Origin: Raphanus sativus
Lineage: Eukaryota; Streptophyta; Magnoliopsida; Brassicales; Brassicaceae
Assembly: GCF_000801105.2 (NCBI RefSeq)
Contig: NC_079518.1
Coordinates: 17,898,800-17,962,799, forward strand
Direction: 5' to 3'
DNA length: 64,000 bases
In this document: positions 12,659 through 23,296 of the stretch, one piece after another
Position numbering within the stretch: position 1 is the stretch's first letter
How the letters are laid out: each line of letters opens with the position of its first letter
Notes under the pieces: generated by a model
Database searches by the model: none
Seen by the model: the letters and a program-made list of their open reading frames with translations, nothing else
What the model was told of the DNA's origin: nothing
Position numbers and translations under genes: made by a program

Positions 12659-12900
12659 GCCGCCGAAGGCATCGAGGTGTGTTATACATTGTATCGATTA
12701 GGTGATCTTCTTGATTTAGATTCGGAATTGAGATTTTTAATGTCTTTGGTGGTTGTGATGGTGTGTGATAGATAACGTATGTAAGTGCGATTAAGCTGAT
12801 GCACGAGAAGACTAAGTTTCGTCTGCACTCTCACGATATGCCGTACGGATCCGGCAGTGATCAGCAATCAGTCACTGGTTTTCCAGGCGTCGTTGATTCA
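12659..12900 (+). pseudogene. Captured SDF2-like (MIR domain) gene fragment
   Basis: A short stretch (AAEGIE, 12659-12676) is followed by a GT...AG intron at 12677-12771. Then comes ITYVSAIKLMHEKTKFRLHS and further residues including YGSGSDQQSVTGFPGVVDS, ending near 12900. This closely matches the start of plant stromal cell-derived factor 2-like proteins, which are MIR-domain components of ER protein quality control. Fusion to the PPR fragment is in frame in the first exon. The rest of the gene is missing. Confidence 0.75.
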
Positions 12901-13226
12901 ACAGCTACTGTGTACTTCCTTTGTTCCTTTACAACTATACAGAAGATCGTTTTAGTTTTTTTTTGTCTTTCGATAGAAATTAGAACAACACATTAACTTG
13001 CAATTCATATCTGAAGTTATGGTTTAACGAAGCCATGAAATAAAGAAGCTTTATGGGCAGTGTTGTGTGCTCTGTTCAAGGAAGTTGAGAGTTGTACTCT
13101 CCAAGTAACTTTTACTTAAAAGAGAAACATATGATTTTTGTGACGCTTTAGTGGTTTTTATCTAAGTTTTCTTCTGATTCTTTTTATCTCAGGATTCATA
13201 TTCAGGCATAAACTTATGGAGCGGTT

Positions 13227-13527
13227 GGGTATGAAGGTTTCATTTATTTCCTGAGTTGTATCTACACTGGGCGGTTAAAACCATTTCCTTTGGAGGTTTC
13301 CACTTGTGTTGACTCTGTTTGTGCTCATGATTCTTGTCGACCTGCTATTGATTTCATCGTTGAGTTGATGTATGCTTCATCCATTCTCCAAGTGCCTGAG
13401 CTTGTTTCATCTTTTCAGGTGTGTAAATGAAGTTTCCTCTTTGTCTTCTTGATTCAGAGATTGTTTAATTTTAACAGTTTATGTTGTGTGTTTGCAGAGG
13501 AGGCTTTGTAACTTTGTGGAGAAGTAA
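13227..13527 (+). pseudogene. Captured NPR3/NPR4-like BTB fragment
   Basis: 13227-13418 encodes a stretch with YTGRLKPFPLEVSTCVDS, VCAHDSCRPAIDF and VELMYASSILQVPELVSSFQ. It is followed by a GTGTGT...TTTGCAG intron (13419-13497) and RRLCNFVEK plus a stop at 13525. This matches the BTB/POZ and zinc-binding part of plant NPR1-family salicylate receptors, nearest to NPR3/NPR4 from memory. The ankyrin region is absent, and the fragment stops soon after the intron. Confidence 0.75.
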
Positions 13528-13599
13528 AACCCATGAAAATGTTTGATCTGATCATCTGGTGTATCTTTATAAAGACATAAATCTCTTGTGATAAGTGTT

Positions 13600-14660
13600 T
13601 CTTCACGAAACTAGTATTTTCTGAGTTTTATAAAGGTTTATAAGGGGTTGTAAGTTATATAATCTCTTCATGAAACTAGTATATATGAGTTTTATAAATG
13701 TTTATAAGGGGTTATAAGTTTCTTCTTGAAACTAGTATATCTGAGTTTTATAAAGGTTTATAATGGGTTGAGGAAAATATCTCTTGTTAAAGGACGTGGC
13801 TCTTTCACCAGATTTGCTGTGTTGATTGTCTTTTGGAGGGACTTTAAAAAAATTAACTTGTAATCCATTATAAAATCAGTTTATAAAAGTTTATAAATCA
13901 GTTTATAAACGTTTATAAATCATTTTTGAGTTTCTTATACTCATTCTGCCTAACATTCCTCACAAGAATTCTCAAGTTCACTAGATTTGCCTTTTTGTGT
14001 TGATTGTCTTTTGGAGGGACTTTAGAAAAATTAACTTGTAAGCCATTATAAATCAGTTTATAAACATTTATAAATCATTATAAATTGTTTTATAGACCTT
14101 TATAAACTATGATTAATGAATTTATATACTCATAGATAATTATATAAGGGTTTCTTCAAATCTTTATAAATGATTTTATAAATCCTTATAAATAACTTTA
14201 AATATTTTTATCAAGCTAAAGAACACGTGCATGCTTTGTAAAAAGATGATGATACATGGCAGATTCTATAGCACATGCGTACAGCAAGCAAGGCTTCACC
14301 GCTTCAGACTTTTGTAAATGGTTTTATAAACCATTATAAATATTTTTTTATTTCTTATCAATAATTCATAAATAATTATAAATAATTTACAAAGATTTAT
14401 AAAAAATTATAAACACTTATAAATATCTTTGGAAAGATTTACTTATAACTTTTTGTAAGGATTTGTAAATTCTTCTAAATGATTTGTTAACTCTTATAAA
14501 TTATATTATGAAGATTGTGAAACTCTAATAATATTTTTATAAACCCTTATATCATATAAGTTATATGTGGATTTATAAAATCTTATAAATTATTTGTAAA
14601 TTCTTATAAACGATTTATAAAGTCTTATAAATGATTTTATAAACTCTTATTGGCATAAAA
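13600..14660. repeat. TTTATAA-rich internal tract of the Pack-MULE
   Basis: Several dozen TTTATAAA/TTATAAA motifs occur, often 10-12 bp apart (clearest at 13864-13925). Longer repeats lie inside. A segment starting GAAACTAGTAT recurs at 13607, 13672 and 13728. A block around 13805-13880 recurs at about 13982-14065, including TTGATTGTCTTTTGGAGGGA. No coding potential is seen. Confidence 0.8.
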
Positions 14661-15036
14661 ACATAAATTGGCACAGTTTAAAAAAGGCCAAATTGAAACA
14701 GAGGTCAACATTTTTTTAGGCAACAGAACAAAGGTCAACATAAAAAAATAAAAACGTAATGAAAGCGGTGAGTTGAGACACACGTCAAGGAGATAAGCCT
14801 TGCTTGAAACACGTCAATCAACACTTGTTTGCTTCTGAAGATACGGCAAGCTCCGACTTCCATAACTCCTTCAATCTCTTCTAAATTTTCAATCTTCAAA
14901 CTTCAAATACTAATTAAGATTAATCTATAAACAATATAAAAGATGTGGGATCATTACAACAATGTTCGTGCTTTCATAATCCCAAACCTTAATACTATGT
15001 TTGTTAATATTTTTAGTAATGTCTAAACATAAACAT

Positions 15037-15817
15037 CTCAACACTGCAAGTAATAGACACTACATCTCAACACTAGAAGTAATAGACACTACTACTCTAT
15101 TGCTAAATCGTTCTTCTTTATAAAGACTTATAAATCGTCGAGTTGTACTTTTAACAATATCCAGAAATCCAGATTTATAAGGGATTATAATTCTGTAAAA
15201 AATGCAGTGTTCGCTATTCCAAAATCTTAATCTCAACTCTGCAAGTAATAGACACTACATCTCAACACTAGAAGTAATAGACACTACTCTTCTATTGCTA
15301 AATTTTTCTTCTTTATAAAGACTTATAAATCGTCGAATTGTACTTTTAACAGTATCCAGAAATCCAGATTTATAAGGGATTATAATTCTATAAAAAAATG
15401 CAGTGTTCGCTATCCCAAAATCTTAATCTCAACACTGCAAGTAATATACACTACATCTCAACACTAGAAGTAATAGACACAACTCCTCAATTGCTAAATC
15501 GTTTTTCTTTATAAAGACTTATTAATCGTCGAGCTGTATTTTTAACAATATCCAGAAATCCAGATTTATAAGGGATTATAATTCTGTAAAAAATGCAGTG
15601 TTCGCTATTCCAAAATCTTAATCTCAACACTGCAAGTAATAGACACTACATCTCAACACTAGAAGTAATATACACTACTCCTCTATTGCTCAATCGTTCT
15701 TATTTATAAAGACTTATAAATCGTCGAGTTGTACTTTTAACAATATCAAGAAATTCAGATTTTTAAGGGATTATAATTCTGTAAAAAGTGCAGTGTTAGC
15801 TATTCCAAAATCTTAAT
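15037..15817 (+). repeat. Four tandem copies of a ~195 bp repeat
   Basis: Units start at 15037, 15232, 15428 and 15623 (CTCAACACTGCAAG or close), with a last start near 15818. Each contains the internal doublet 'CTCAACACT-AGTAATAGACAC', a TTTATAAAGACTTATAAATC segment and a GCAGTGTTCGCTATTCC segment. They lie in the right part of the Pack-MULE and do not code. Confidence 0.88.
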
Positions 15818-15883
15818 CTCAACTTGAACTCCAAATCAACCTTGTTTGCCTTTTGGATAAAAGCAAATGTTTACTAACGTTCG

Positions 15884-16210
15884 TTGTTTCAGATTTCGTT
15901 CAGAAATACACAAAATCGAAAGGAGATATACGCATACCAGGTGGGAAACTTGAACAGGTTGAAGGATCCGACATCTGATCCACGGTGTGTGAGAGAGGGA
16001 CGAGATGACGATTGCGTGAGAGAGAGAATCCGTGTGTTAGCTCGTCGGAGATCTCAACGGAACGATGACGATGACTTTCGATGATGACGACTACGACGAT
16101 TCGATGACGACGACGACGATGACTTTCGATGACGACGACGGATCCGGAGGAGAGAAACGATGGTCTCGACAGAGAGAAGAAGGTAACGACGGAGAGAGGT
16201 GATATGTTAG
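15884..16210 (+). other. GA/GAC-rich subterminal segment of the Pack-MULE
   Basis: A GC-richer stretch with GATGACGACGAC-type trinucleotide runs (16050-16142) and GAGAGAGA, next to the right terminal repeat. A short frame (15884-16084) exists but lacks a recognisable domain. It may be another captured fragment or promoter-like DNA; I do not recognise it. Confidence 0.4.
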
Positions 16211-16546
16211 AGATAGGGTAGGGTTAATTTAGTCTTTTTCACACTACTGAAAAGTGTATTTGTGAAAATGTCCCTAAAATGGTGGTAAACTTGAATTGTG
16301 GTACTACACAAAGTGTAGTTATGAAATTTCCCCTTAATAAAAACTTGGCATATGGGGTTTTTCATAAGCCAAATACATCATGCATAATATATTTAAATTA
16401 CAATATGTTTCTGGTTGTTTTGTTCTACACAAAAAAATATTATTAATTGCTAATATAACATCAACACATATTTCATAATGAATATAATATTTAAAATATA
16501 CATTAAAAGTAGGTAATAAATACTTAATTAGTGACATAAACTACAC

Positions 16547-16607
16547 TTAGATACTATGAAGAAGATAGTGAAAACAAATGCAATTAATATCTTTTGGAGA
16601 TACCCAT
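16547..16607 (-). pseudogene. Decayed DEFL exon 1, unit 6
   Basis: Same broken exon 1 remnant, ATG at 16607, lying between the Pack-MULE and the assembly gap. It confirms that the array resumes after the insertion. Confidence 0.8.
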
Positions 16608-16782
16608 TTTTTATGAAATTTCTTAATTTTTAGTGTTCTATTTTTATTTATATCGTATATACATATATACACACATATATATACATAGTAGCATTAATTT
16701 GCACAAAATAAAATTTTCATTAAAATATCCGTGAGCTTAATAACTTGGATTGTAGTAAAAATAAAATTAAAATAAATTCCTT

Positions 16783-16882
16783 NNNNNNNNNNNNNNNNNN
16801 NNNNNNNNNNNNNNNNNNNNNNNNNNNNNNNNNNNNNNNNNNNNNNNNNNNNNNNNNNNNNNNNNNNNNNNNNNNNNNNNNN
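16783..16882. other. Assembly gap (100 N)
   Basis: Exactly 100 N, the usual placeholder for unknown size. It separates the DEFL array from element A and hides the A 5' LTR, its primer-binding site and the true end of the array. Confidence 0.99.
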
Positions 16883-19240
16883 TCGATCAGACAACAAATT
16901 CATCTAACCGATGAAAAGTATCCCGATGAACAGTACTCGGATGAACAGTACTGGAAGAACAGTATCTCGATGAACAGTATCTCGGTGAACAGTATCTCGA
17001 TGAACAGTATCCCGATGAACAGTATCCTGATGAACAGTACTCGGATGAACAGTATCTCGATGAACAGTATCTCGATGAACAGTATCTCGATGAACAATAT
17101 CTCGATGAACAGTGCTAGAGCAGCCAACACGAGAACCTCCAGTGGGATCGATCCAGGGCTCCCAGCCCTCGTTACCCCTCAGCACCAACCTGCTCCGAAC
17201 CAGACGGAGGCTCAGCTCTCTGAGATCTGTCGCATGATGATGCAGCTGGTAGAAAAAGCTCAAGAAGGTGAGCGTACAATGCAACAACTAGCTGCTCGGC
17301 AGCAACGATTCGAAGAGGTCACTAGATCTCTAACCGCAACAACCCAACCACCGCAACGTCAGGGCTCGGGAGTGACCTTCCGAGATCGAATAACTGACCC
17401 CTCGTTCCCTCGAAGATGTCTCGACTTTTCCCTTGATAACACTGGATCGGGAGAACAGGGACCAGCTTTCCAAATGCCTCATGCTAGGACAGCTCCCGTG
17501 TTCAGTCCACCCCTCACCAGTGCTATGGGAAGCAACATAGCATCGACTAGCTCTATTCCCGATCAGGTTACTGGTCAGAGCGCTCGCTTACCTCCTCCAC
17601 CACCTATTCTTAGGTCAGGAGAAGGAGTATCCGACCCGTCCGGGGGCAGAACGTCAGCTCCGGTGTTTCGGGCCAGAAACCTAAACACGAATCTGGGCGA
17701 ACATCAAAGGACGGATGCTGATCCTACAGCTCGCCCCACTAACCTAACTCGTCAAAATAACCCAATAGCCAGTGAGCAAATCAGCCCACCGAGCACTTGG
17801 AAAAATGATCGAACACGATTCCATCAGGGACCTGTTCGCCAGGTACATGTTCGTCAGGTACCTAACGATGACCCGAATGTCCTTCCTCTAGAGGGACCTG
17901 AGGCTATTCGTAGATATATGGAGCGGACTCACGCAGCTCTCTAAAAGCTGGGTGTTCAAGTCCACAAGGCAACGAGCTCAGCTCCCGAGATCTAGAGCTT
18001 GATCGAGGAGACCAGTGGGACTCCATTCACTGACAGAATTACCGGCTCTTACATAAGAGATACCCGAAAAATTAGGATCCCCGAGTACGACGGGACCTCA
18101 GACCCGAAGGCCTACTTAAGAGTCTTCCGGTTAGCTATCGTGAAGGCTCACTTTACGAAAGAAGAATGTGAGGCAGGTTATTGCAGGACATTCGCCGAAA
18201 ACCTGGTCGGAACAGCCCTCGAATGGTTCTCTGGTCTTGAGCCAAATTCGATAGACAGTTTCGACCAGTTAAGTAATGCCTTCATGAAGCAGTACTCGAC
18301 TCATATCCTAAAGCAAGCATCCGAGGCTGACCTCTGGAAAGTTAGACAAGGAGTGGGAGACTCGCTACGAGCCTACATCGAAAAATTAAGAGCAGTGAGA
18401 ACTAAGCTCTCAAACCCCAACGATCAAGTTAACATCGAGGCCCTTAGAAGAGGTCTCTGGTATAAATCAGAATTCTGGTCGAAGTTGACGCTCAACCCTC
18501 CTCAAACTATCGATGATGCTCTTCATAAAGCCTCTAGATATGTTACCTTGGAAGAGGAAACAACTGCACTAGATAAACTCCACAAGAAACCCCAGAATCA
18601 CCCGAAAGGTGAAGCCTCGGATTGGAAAGGACCTCATAAAAAGGAGAACTTCCGAAACAGTCAGACCCAAGGAGAGCATTCTTATGCAGTCGAGGATGAC
18701 AAAGAGGAAAAACTTGTCGCCGCGACAACTAAAGCTCCCTGGTCGAAAGGCTACAACGAGAGCAAACATTGCTCCTATCACGATCGGAAAGGACATTCAA
18801 CTGAGGAGTCTTGGGATCTCCTACGACAACTGGCAGCCAAATTTGCAGCCGGAGAAATAGAAGGCGTGGACCTCAAAAAGCCACAGCCCTATCAAAAAAG
18901 AGGTCCCAGAGATACCTCTCCGAAACGCGAAAGATCACCTGAGAAGGAGATAAATTCGCCACCCCCAGCTCCCAAGAAGAGAGTTGATATGATCCTTGGA
19001 AAATTCCCACAGGAAAAGAACCTACAAATCGAGGCCCTCCTGAGTAAACCGTTAACTCAATCGAGCCCCAACTCGAGGGTGGACTGTATCCTTGGAGGAT
19101 CCGACATATGTCAAGACTCCGTTAATTCTATTAAAAATCACGTACGGAAGGCTGTGTCTAACACTGGACCTAAGCCTCCCAACCCCGAGTACAATACTAA
19201 GATTTCCTTCTATAGAGATACGAGGTGCCTAAACTTATGA
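16883..19240 (+). pseudogene. gag: Element A gag, broken
   Basis: The structural capsid-like protein that packages the element RNA. After the MNSIS repeat come a proline-rich N-terminal region and the Tat gag core from about 18070 (RIPEYDGTSDPKAYLRVF, then ALEWFSGLEPNSIDSFDQL). A zinc-knuckle-like CSYHDRKGHSTEES lies at about 18770, and the last conserved cysteine position is Ser. One frame runs throughout but holds in-frame TAA (17942-17944) and TAG (17993-17995) codons. A frameshift near 19200-19225 separates it from the protease. Confidence 0.85.
16912..17112 (+). repeat. 15 bp minisatellite coding for MNSIS
   Basis: About thirteen copies of a 15 bp unit (ATGAACAGTATCTCG and variants) stand in the gag reading frame, encoding a repeated pentapeptide MNSIS/MNSTR/MNSIP. 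It begins about 30 bp after the assembly gap, so the copy number may be understated. Confidence 0.93.
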
Positions 19241-19623
19241 TAGAAACAGGAAGCTCTGTCGAACTTATTCTCTACAACACCCTGAAAGGGATGGAAATAG
19301 ACGACTACGAAATTATTGGCCAAAAAGCTGATCTCGTAGGCTTTTCCGGAGAAACAGCTACCTCATTGGGAACTATCAAGCTCCCAATCATAGCTGGCGG
19401 AATAATGAAAATGACCAACTTAGTAGTCATCGACAGACCTTCCCCGTTCCATGCGATCCTAGGAAGACCCTGGATTCACAAGATGAAAGCAGTAGCCTCG
19501 ACTTATCATCAATGTGTGAAATTTCCAACACCTGAAGGGGTAACTACCGAACATGGTAGCCAGAAGATCTCCAGAATCTGTTACCTGGGAGGATTCGAAA
19601 TCCTCAAAAAATCCTCCCGATAG
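19225..19623 (+). pseudogene. Element A aspartic protease
   Basis: Retroviral-type aspartic protease region that would cleave the polyprotein. Seen are IETGSSVELI near the start, the flap-like VGFSGETATSLGTIKLPI, and [20 protein letters not shown]. The catalytic motif reads E-T-G-S instead of D-T-G-S, which should abolish activity. It ends in a TAG followed by CAA TTA. Confidence 0.8.
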
Positions 19624-19629
19624 CAATTA
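19621..19629 (+). promoter_or_regulatory. Readthrough-type stop TAG CAA TTA, protease/pol junction of A
   Basis: The protease frame ends TAG CAA TTA, fitting the UAG-CAR-YYA leaky-stop context known from tobamoviruses. The frame after it encodes pol leader sequence (VCINDANPERQV, about 19700-19735), after one later TGA. Function is inferred. Confidence 0.5.
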
Positions 19630-19740
19630 CAGATCCAGGAGGGTCGCGAGATGCAACAAAATATTTGAGGTCCCCCTAGGAACCTCACCGAAAAAGTTTG
19701 CATCAACGACGCAAATCCTGAAAGACAGGTATCGGATCTG

Positions 19741-21220
19741 AGCTACCTATCGAGACCAAAAAGGAGCTCATTGACTTCTTAAAAATCAACGTCAAAACCT
19801 TTGCATGGACCACCAGTGACATGAAAGGTATAGATCCGAACGTCACCACCCATAAACTAAGAGTAGACCCCACTTTCAAACCGATCAAACAAAAGCGTCG
19901 CAAGCTGGGCCTCGAAAAGGCTCAAGCTGTTAATGACGAAATTGATAGACTTACGAAAACTGGGTCCATTCGAGAGGTGCACTACCCCGACTGGTTAGCT
20001 AACCCGGTAGTTGTAAAAAAGAAAAACGAGAAATGGAGAATCTGTGTAGATTTCACCGACCTAAACAAGGCTTGTCCTAAAGACAGCTTCCCGTTACCTC
20101 ACATCGACCGCCTGGTTAAAGCAACAGCTGGCCATCGACTCCTATCCTTCATGGATGCCTTTTCAGGGTACAACCAAATCATGATGGATCCTGAGGATCA
20201 AGAAAAAACTGCATTCATAACCGAACGAGGAACCTATTGTTACAAGGTTATGCCATTCGGGTTAAAGAACGCATGAGCTACCTATCAGAGGCTAGTAAAT
20301 AAGATGTTTGCTAGACAACTCGGAAAAACCATGGAGGTCTATATTGACGATATGCTAGTCAAATCCTCAGCTGGAGAAGATCATATCTCCCACTTAAGGG
20401 AATGCTTCGATATCCTTAACAAGTACGATATGAAGCTCAATCCCACTAAATGTACCTTCGGGGTACCCTCAGGCGAGTTCCTAGGCTACCTCGTAACCGA
20501 AAGAGGCATTGAAGCCAACCCGAAACAGATAGCTACCTTTCTGGAAATGCCGTCACCTAAGACAACCAGAGAGGTACAGAGATTGACTGGACGAATCGCA
20601 GCATTAAATCGATTCATATCCAGGTCCACCGATAAGTGCCTCCCATTCTACAAACTTCTAAAAAATAATAAGAAATTCTTATGGGACGAAAAGTGCGAGG
20701 AAGCCTTCAAACAATTGAAAGCTTACTTCTCCGAACCTCCGATCCTGGCTAAACCAGTATGGGAGAACCACTATATCTTTACCTCGCCGTATCAACCGCT
20801 GCAGTTAGTGGTGTGCTGGTACGAGAAGAGCAAAACGAGCAAAGACCTGTCTATTATACCAGCAAGAGTCTGATAGACGCCGAAACTAGATACCCTACTA
20901 TGGAAAAACTAGCTCTAGCTGTCGTAACAGCTGCCAGAAAATTGCGACCTTATTTCCAATCGCACTCAATCGTCGTAATGACTTCACAACCATTGCGAAC
21001 AATTTTGCACAGCCCTAGCCAATCATGACGATTAGCTAAATGGGCAATAGAGCTCAGTGAATACGATATCGAGTATAGACCTCGAGCAGCAGCAAAAGCT
21101 CAGGTCCTTGCCGATTTCATAATCGAGCTAGCTTCCGAACAACTAGACTTGGAAACGGAAGCTCCGAAGTGGAGTCTGTACATTGACGAGCCTCGCCAAG
21201 ACAAGGTTCCGGCATCGGTC
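19741..21220 (+). pseudogene. pol: Element A reverse transcriptase and RNase H, broken
   Basis: RT palm motifs are visible: WRICVDFTDLNKACPKDSFP, FMDAFSGYNQIMM and the catalytic YIDDM (about 20340-20356). LGYLVTERGIEANPKQ and the thumb follow. RNase H begins near 20760 (YLYLAVSTAAVSGVLVREEQ, VYYTSKSL). Breaks: TGA at 20274-20276, a frameshift near 20759, TGA at 21026-21028, and a frameshift near 21188. RT copies element RNA and RNase H removes it from the hybrid. No intact enzyme can be made. Confidence 0.88.
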
Positions 21221-21640
21221 TAAGGCTGACCTCCTCAGCTGGAGAAACCATCCAACAATCCTACAGGCTCGGATTCAGCGCTTCTAATAACGAGGCTGAA
21301 TACGAAGCATTAATTGCAGGATTAAAACTCGCCCTAAGCCTCGGAATTCGAGAGCTGAACGCTTATAGTGATTCACAGCTAGTAGCTAGCCAGTTCCACG
21401 GCGAGTATGAAACAAGGGACGAAAGAATGGGGGCATACCTAGAAGTTGTCCGGAACCCACTAAGCAGTTCAACAGATTTGAACTAACGAGGATCCCACGA
21501 GGAGAGAACTCCTCAGCAGACGCGCTGGCTGCTCTAGCGTCAACATCAGACCCCCTCGTAAAACGGATCATACCCGTAGAGGGAATCGAAAAGCCAAGTA
21601 TCGACATAGCTACCAAAGCTGAGATCGATAGCAAGCCGAA
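21080..21640 (+). pseudogene. Element A second (archaeal-type) RNase H
   Basis: It contains WSLYID, a segment equivalent to EAEYEALIAGLKLALSLGIR, YSDSQLVASQF and the tail of an RNase H fold (IPRGENSSADALAAL). A second RNase H downstream of the first is the mark of Tat-lineage Ty3/gypsy elements. A one-base loss near 21188 and another near 21450 break the frame. Confidence 0.8.
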
Positions 21641-21807
21641 AGAGCAAACGGAAGGTAGCTACCCCCAGACGGTAGCAACCCAAGTTCTTACAACCTACTG
21701 GTTCCCAAAAACCAGAATTCGTAGCTTTAAAAAGCATACCTCCGGGGGCAAGATCCAGACCTCGGATTCACCTGTCTACGCAGCCAGGACCAGGAGTCGT
21801 TCTGCTT

Positions 21808-23296
21808 TTGAAAGCGCATCCGAAGAAACGACCCAGACTCCGGAGAACAACACCAGAACTGGAGATATTCCTCAGAATTCAGACTCCTTCGAGCCTAATC
21901 CGACCAATATCTCCGGGGGCAATAAGACATCAGGTCACGACACTCAGGGACCTGAACAAGACACATCAGGTCACGACACTCAGGGACCTGAACAAGACCC
22001 GCCCTCATCTCTTCATGACAAAATCATTGGGAGAGAGGATTGGAGAATACCGATCATGCAGTACATCTTGGAAGGTAAGACCCCCCCCCCCCAATAAGTG
22101 GGAGGCCCGAAAACTCAAAGCATTAAGCGCAAGATACTGCATAATCGAGTCAGCCCTCCATAAACGAAGCATTTCCGGACCTTACCTAAAATGCGTCCAT
22201 GGCCTCGATGCTATCAATCTTATGAAAGAAATGCACGACGGCTCCTGTGGAAACCACCCTGGGGGCAGAGCTCTAGCTATCCGAATCAAAAGACAGGGCT
22301 ATTTCTGGCCCACCATTATCGCTGACTGCGAGGTTTACTCCTCTTCATGTGATAAATGCCAAAGGCATGCACCGATTATACATCAGCCTGCGGAAAAACT
22401 ATCCTCAATATCCGCTCCGTCCCGTTCATGAAGTGGTCCATGGACATCGTAGGACCACTCATAACGCCAGGAAGGGGAAGGCGGAAGCTACGCTTCCTCT
22501 TGGTCTTGACAGACTACTTCACGAAGTGGATAGAGGCTGAAGCTTTCCAACAGATAACTAGATTCGAAGTCGAAGGATTTGTGTGGAAAGACATTGTCTG
22601 CCGCCACGGCGTCCCGTATGAGATCGTAACCGACAACGGAGGACAATTCATTTCTCGTGACTTCAAAACATTCTGCGACAAGTGGAACATCCGCCTTACC
22701 TTCTCAACACCTCGACGACCTCAAGGTAACGGTCAGGCGGAGGCTGCTAATAAGTCAATATTAGCAAACCTCAAGAAACGCCTTGGAACCAACAAGAAAA
22801 CCTGGTCTGAAAAGATACCTGAAGTACTTTGGGCATGTCGAACCACCCGAGAAAGGCTACAGAGGAAACCTCTTTCTCTTTAGCCTACGGAATGGAAGCT
22901 GTCGTTCCGACGGAAACCTCCACTGGGAGCCTCCGTCAAGAGCTCTGTACGTCTGATCCCGAAGCTAACGACCAGCTCTTATCAGACAGCCTCGATTTAA
23001 TCGAGGAACGACGAGACCGAGCTTTGCTTCGGATTCAAAACTATCAGCAGGCAATGGCTCGACATTATAATTCCAAAGTCAGGCCTCGACAATTTGTTGT
23101 AGGTGACCTGGTACTTAGGAAGGTTTTCGAAGGAACCAAGGAACCAGATGCTGGGAAGTTAGGAACCAATTGGGAAGGTCCCTACCGGATTATCCACGTG
23201 GTACGACCTGGCGTCTATAAGCTCCTGAAGGTGCGAACCGGAGTACCTGAAATCAGATCGTGGAATGCCACAAATCTGAAGAAATACTATCATTAG
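21808..23296 (+). pseudogene. Element A integrase, broken
   Basis: Order: a linker with a 34 bp tandem duplication (21929-21996), an H2C2 zinc domain (CGNHPGGRAL to SSSCDKCQRHAP), a catalytic core and a GPY/F-type C-terminus (NWEGPYRIIHVVRPGVYKLL) ending at TAG 23294-23296. The core has SMDIVGPL, VTDNGGQFIS and QAEAANKS, the expected D, D, E residues. Frameshifts near 22425 and 22850 break it, and a run of 12 C at 22081-22092 lies in the linker. Confidence 0.88.

Larger units (their letters stand above)
12211..16333. mobile_element. Pack-MULE (Mutator-like, 4,123 bp)
   Basis: It is flanked by the direct repeat TTAATAAAAA (12201-12210 and 16334-16343), the size expected for Mutator-like elements. 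The pre-insertion sequence is intact in sister units. The ends are imperfect inverted repeats: GGAAATTGCCACTAATACCA on the left, and on the right the reverse complement begins GGGGAAATTTCATAACTACA. There is no transposase. Inside are fragments of three unrelated host genes with introns, an A/T-rich TTTATAA tract, a 195 bp tandem repeat and a GA/GAC-rich segment near the right end. TIRs, a 9-10 bp TSD and gene fragments define a Pack-MULE. Confidence 0.85.
1..16782 (-). repeat. Tandem array of ~1.83 kb DEFL gene units
   Basis: A unit of about 1,827-1,832 bp repeats head to tail. Using the phase of base 1, units begin near 1, 1832, 3660, 5492, 7321, 9148 and 16625; the last is cut by the assembly gap. 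The 9148 unit is stretched to 7.5 kb by a Helitron and a Pack-MULE. Units differ mostly in lengths of A/T runs and TA repeats. Each unit is itself an older duplication: promoter-like DNA above the intact gene (1135-1437) clearly resembles that above the dead gene (1815-2135). The array is AT-rich, and its genes lie on the minus strand. Confidence 0.95.

Noticed and set aside
12383..12775. A new functional 130 aa gene in the Pack-MULE
   Set aside because: The frame fuses partial PPR and SDF2 sequence and runs through an SDF2 intron; more likely gene debris, though transcription is possible.
16900..17287. Two minus-strand frames with FIEIL or DTVHR repeats
   Set aside because: Reverse-strand shadows of the 15 bp minisatellite in gag.
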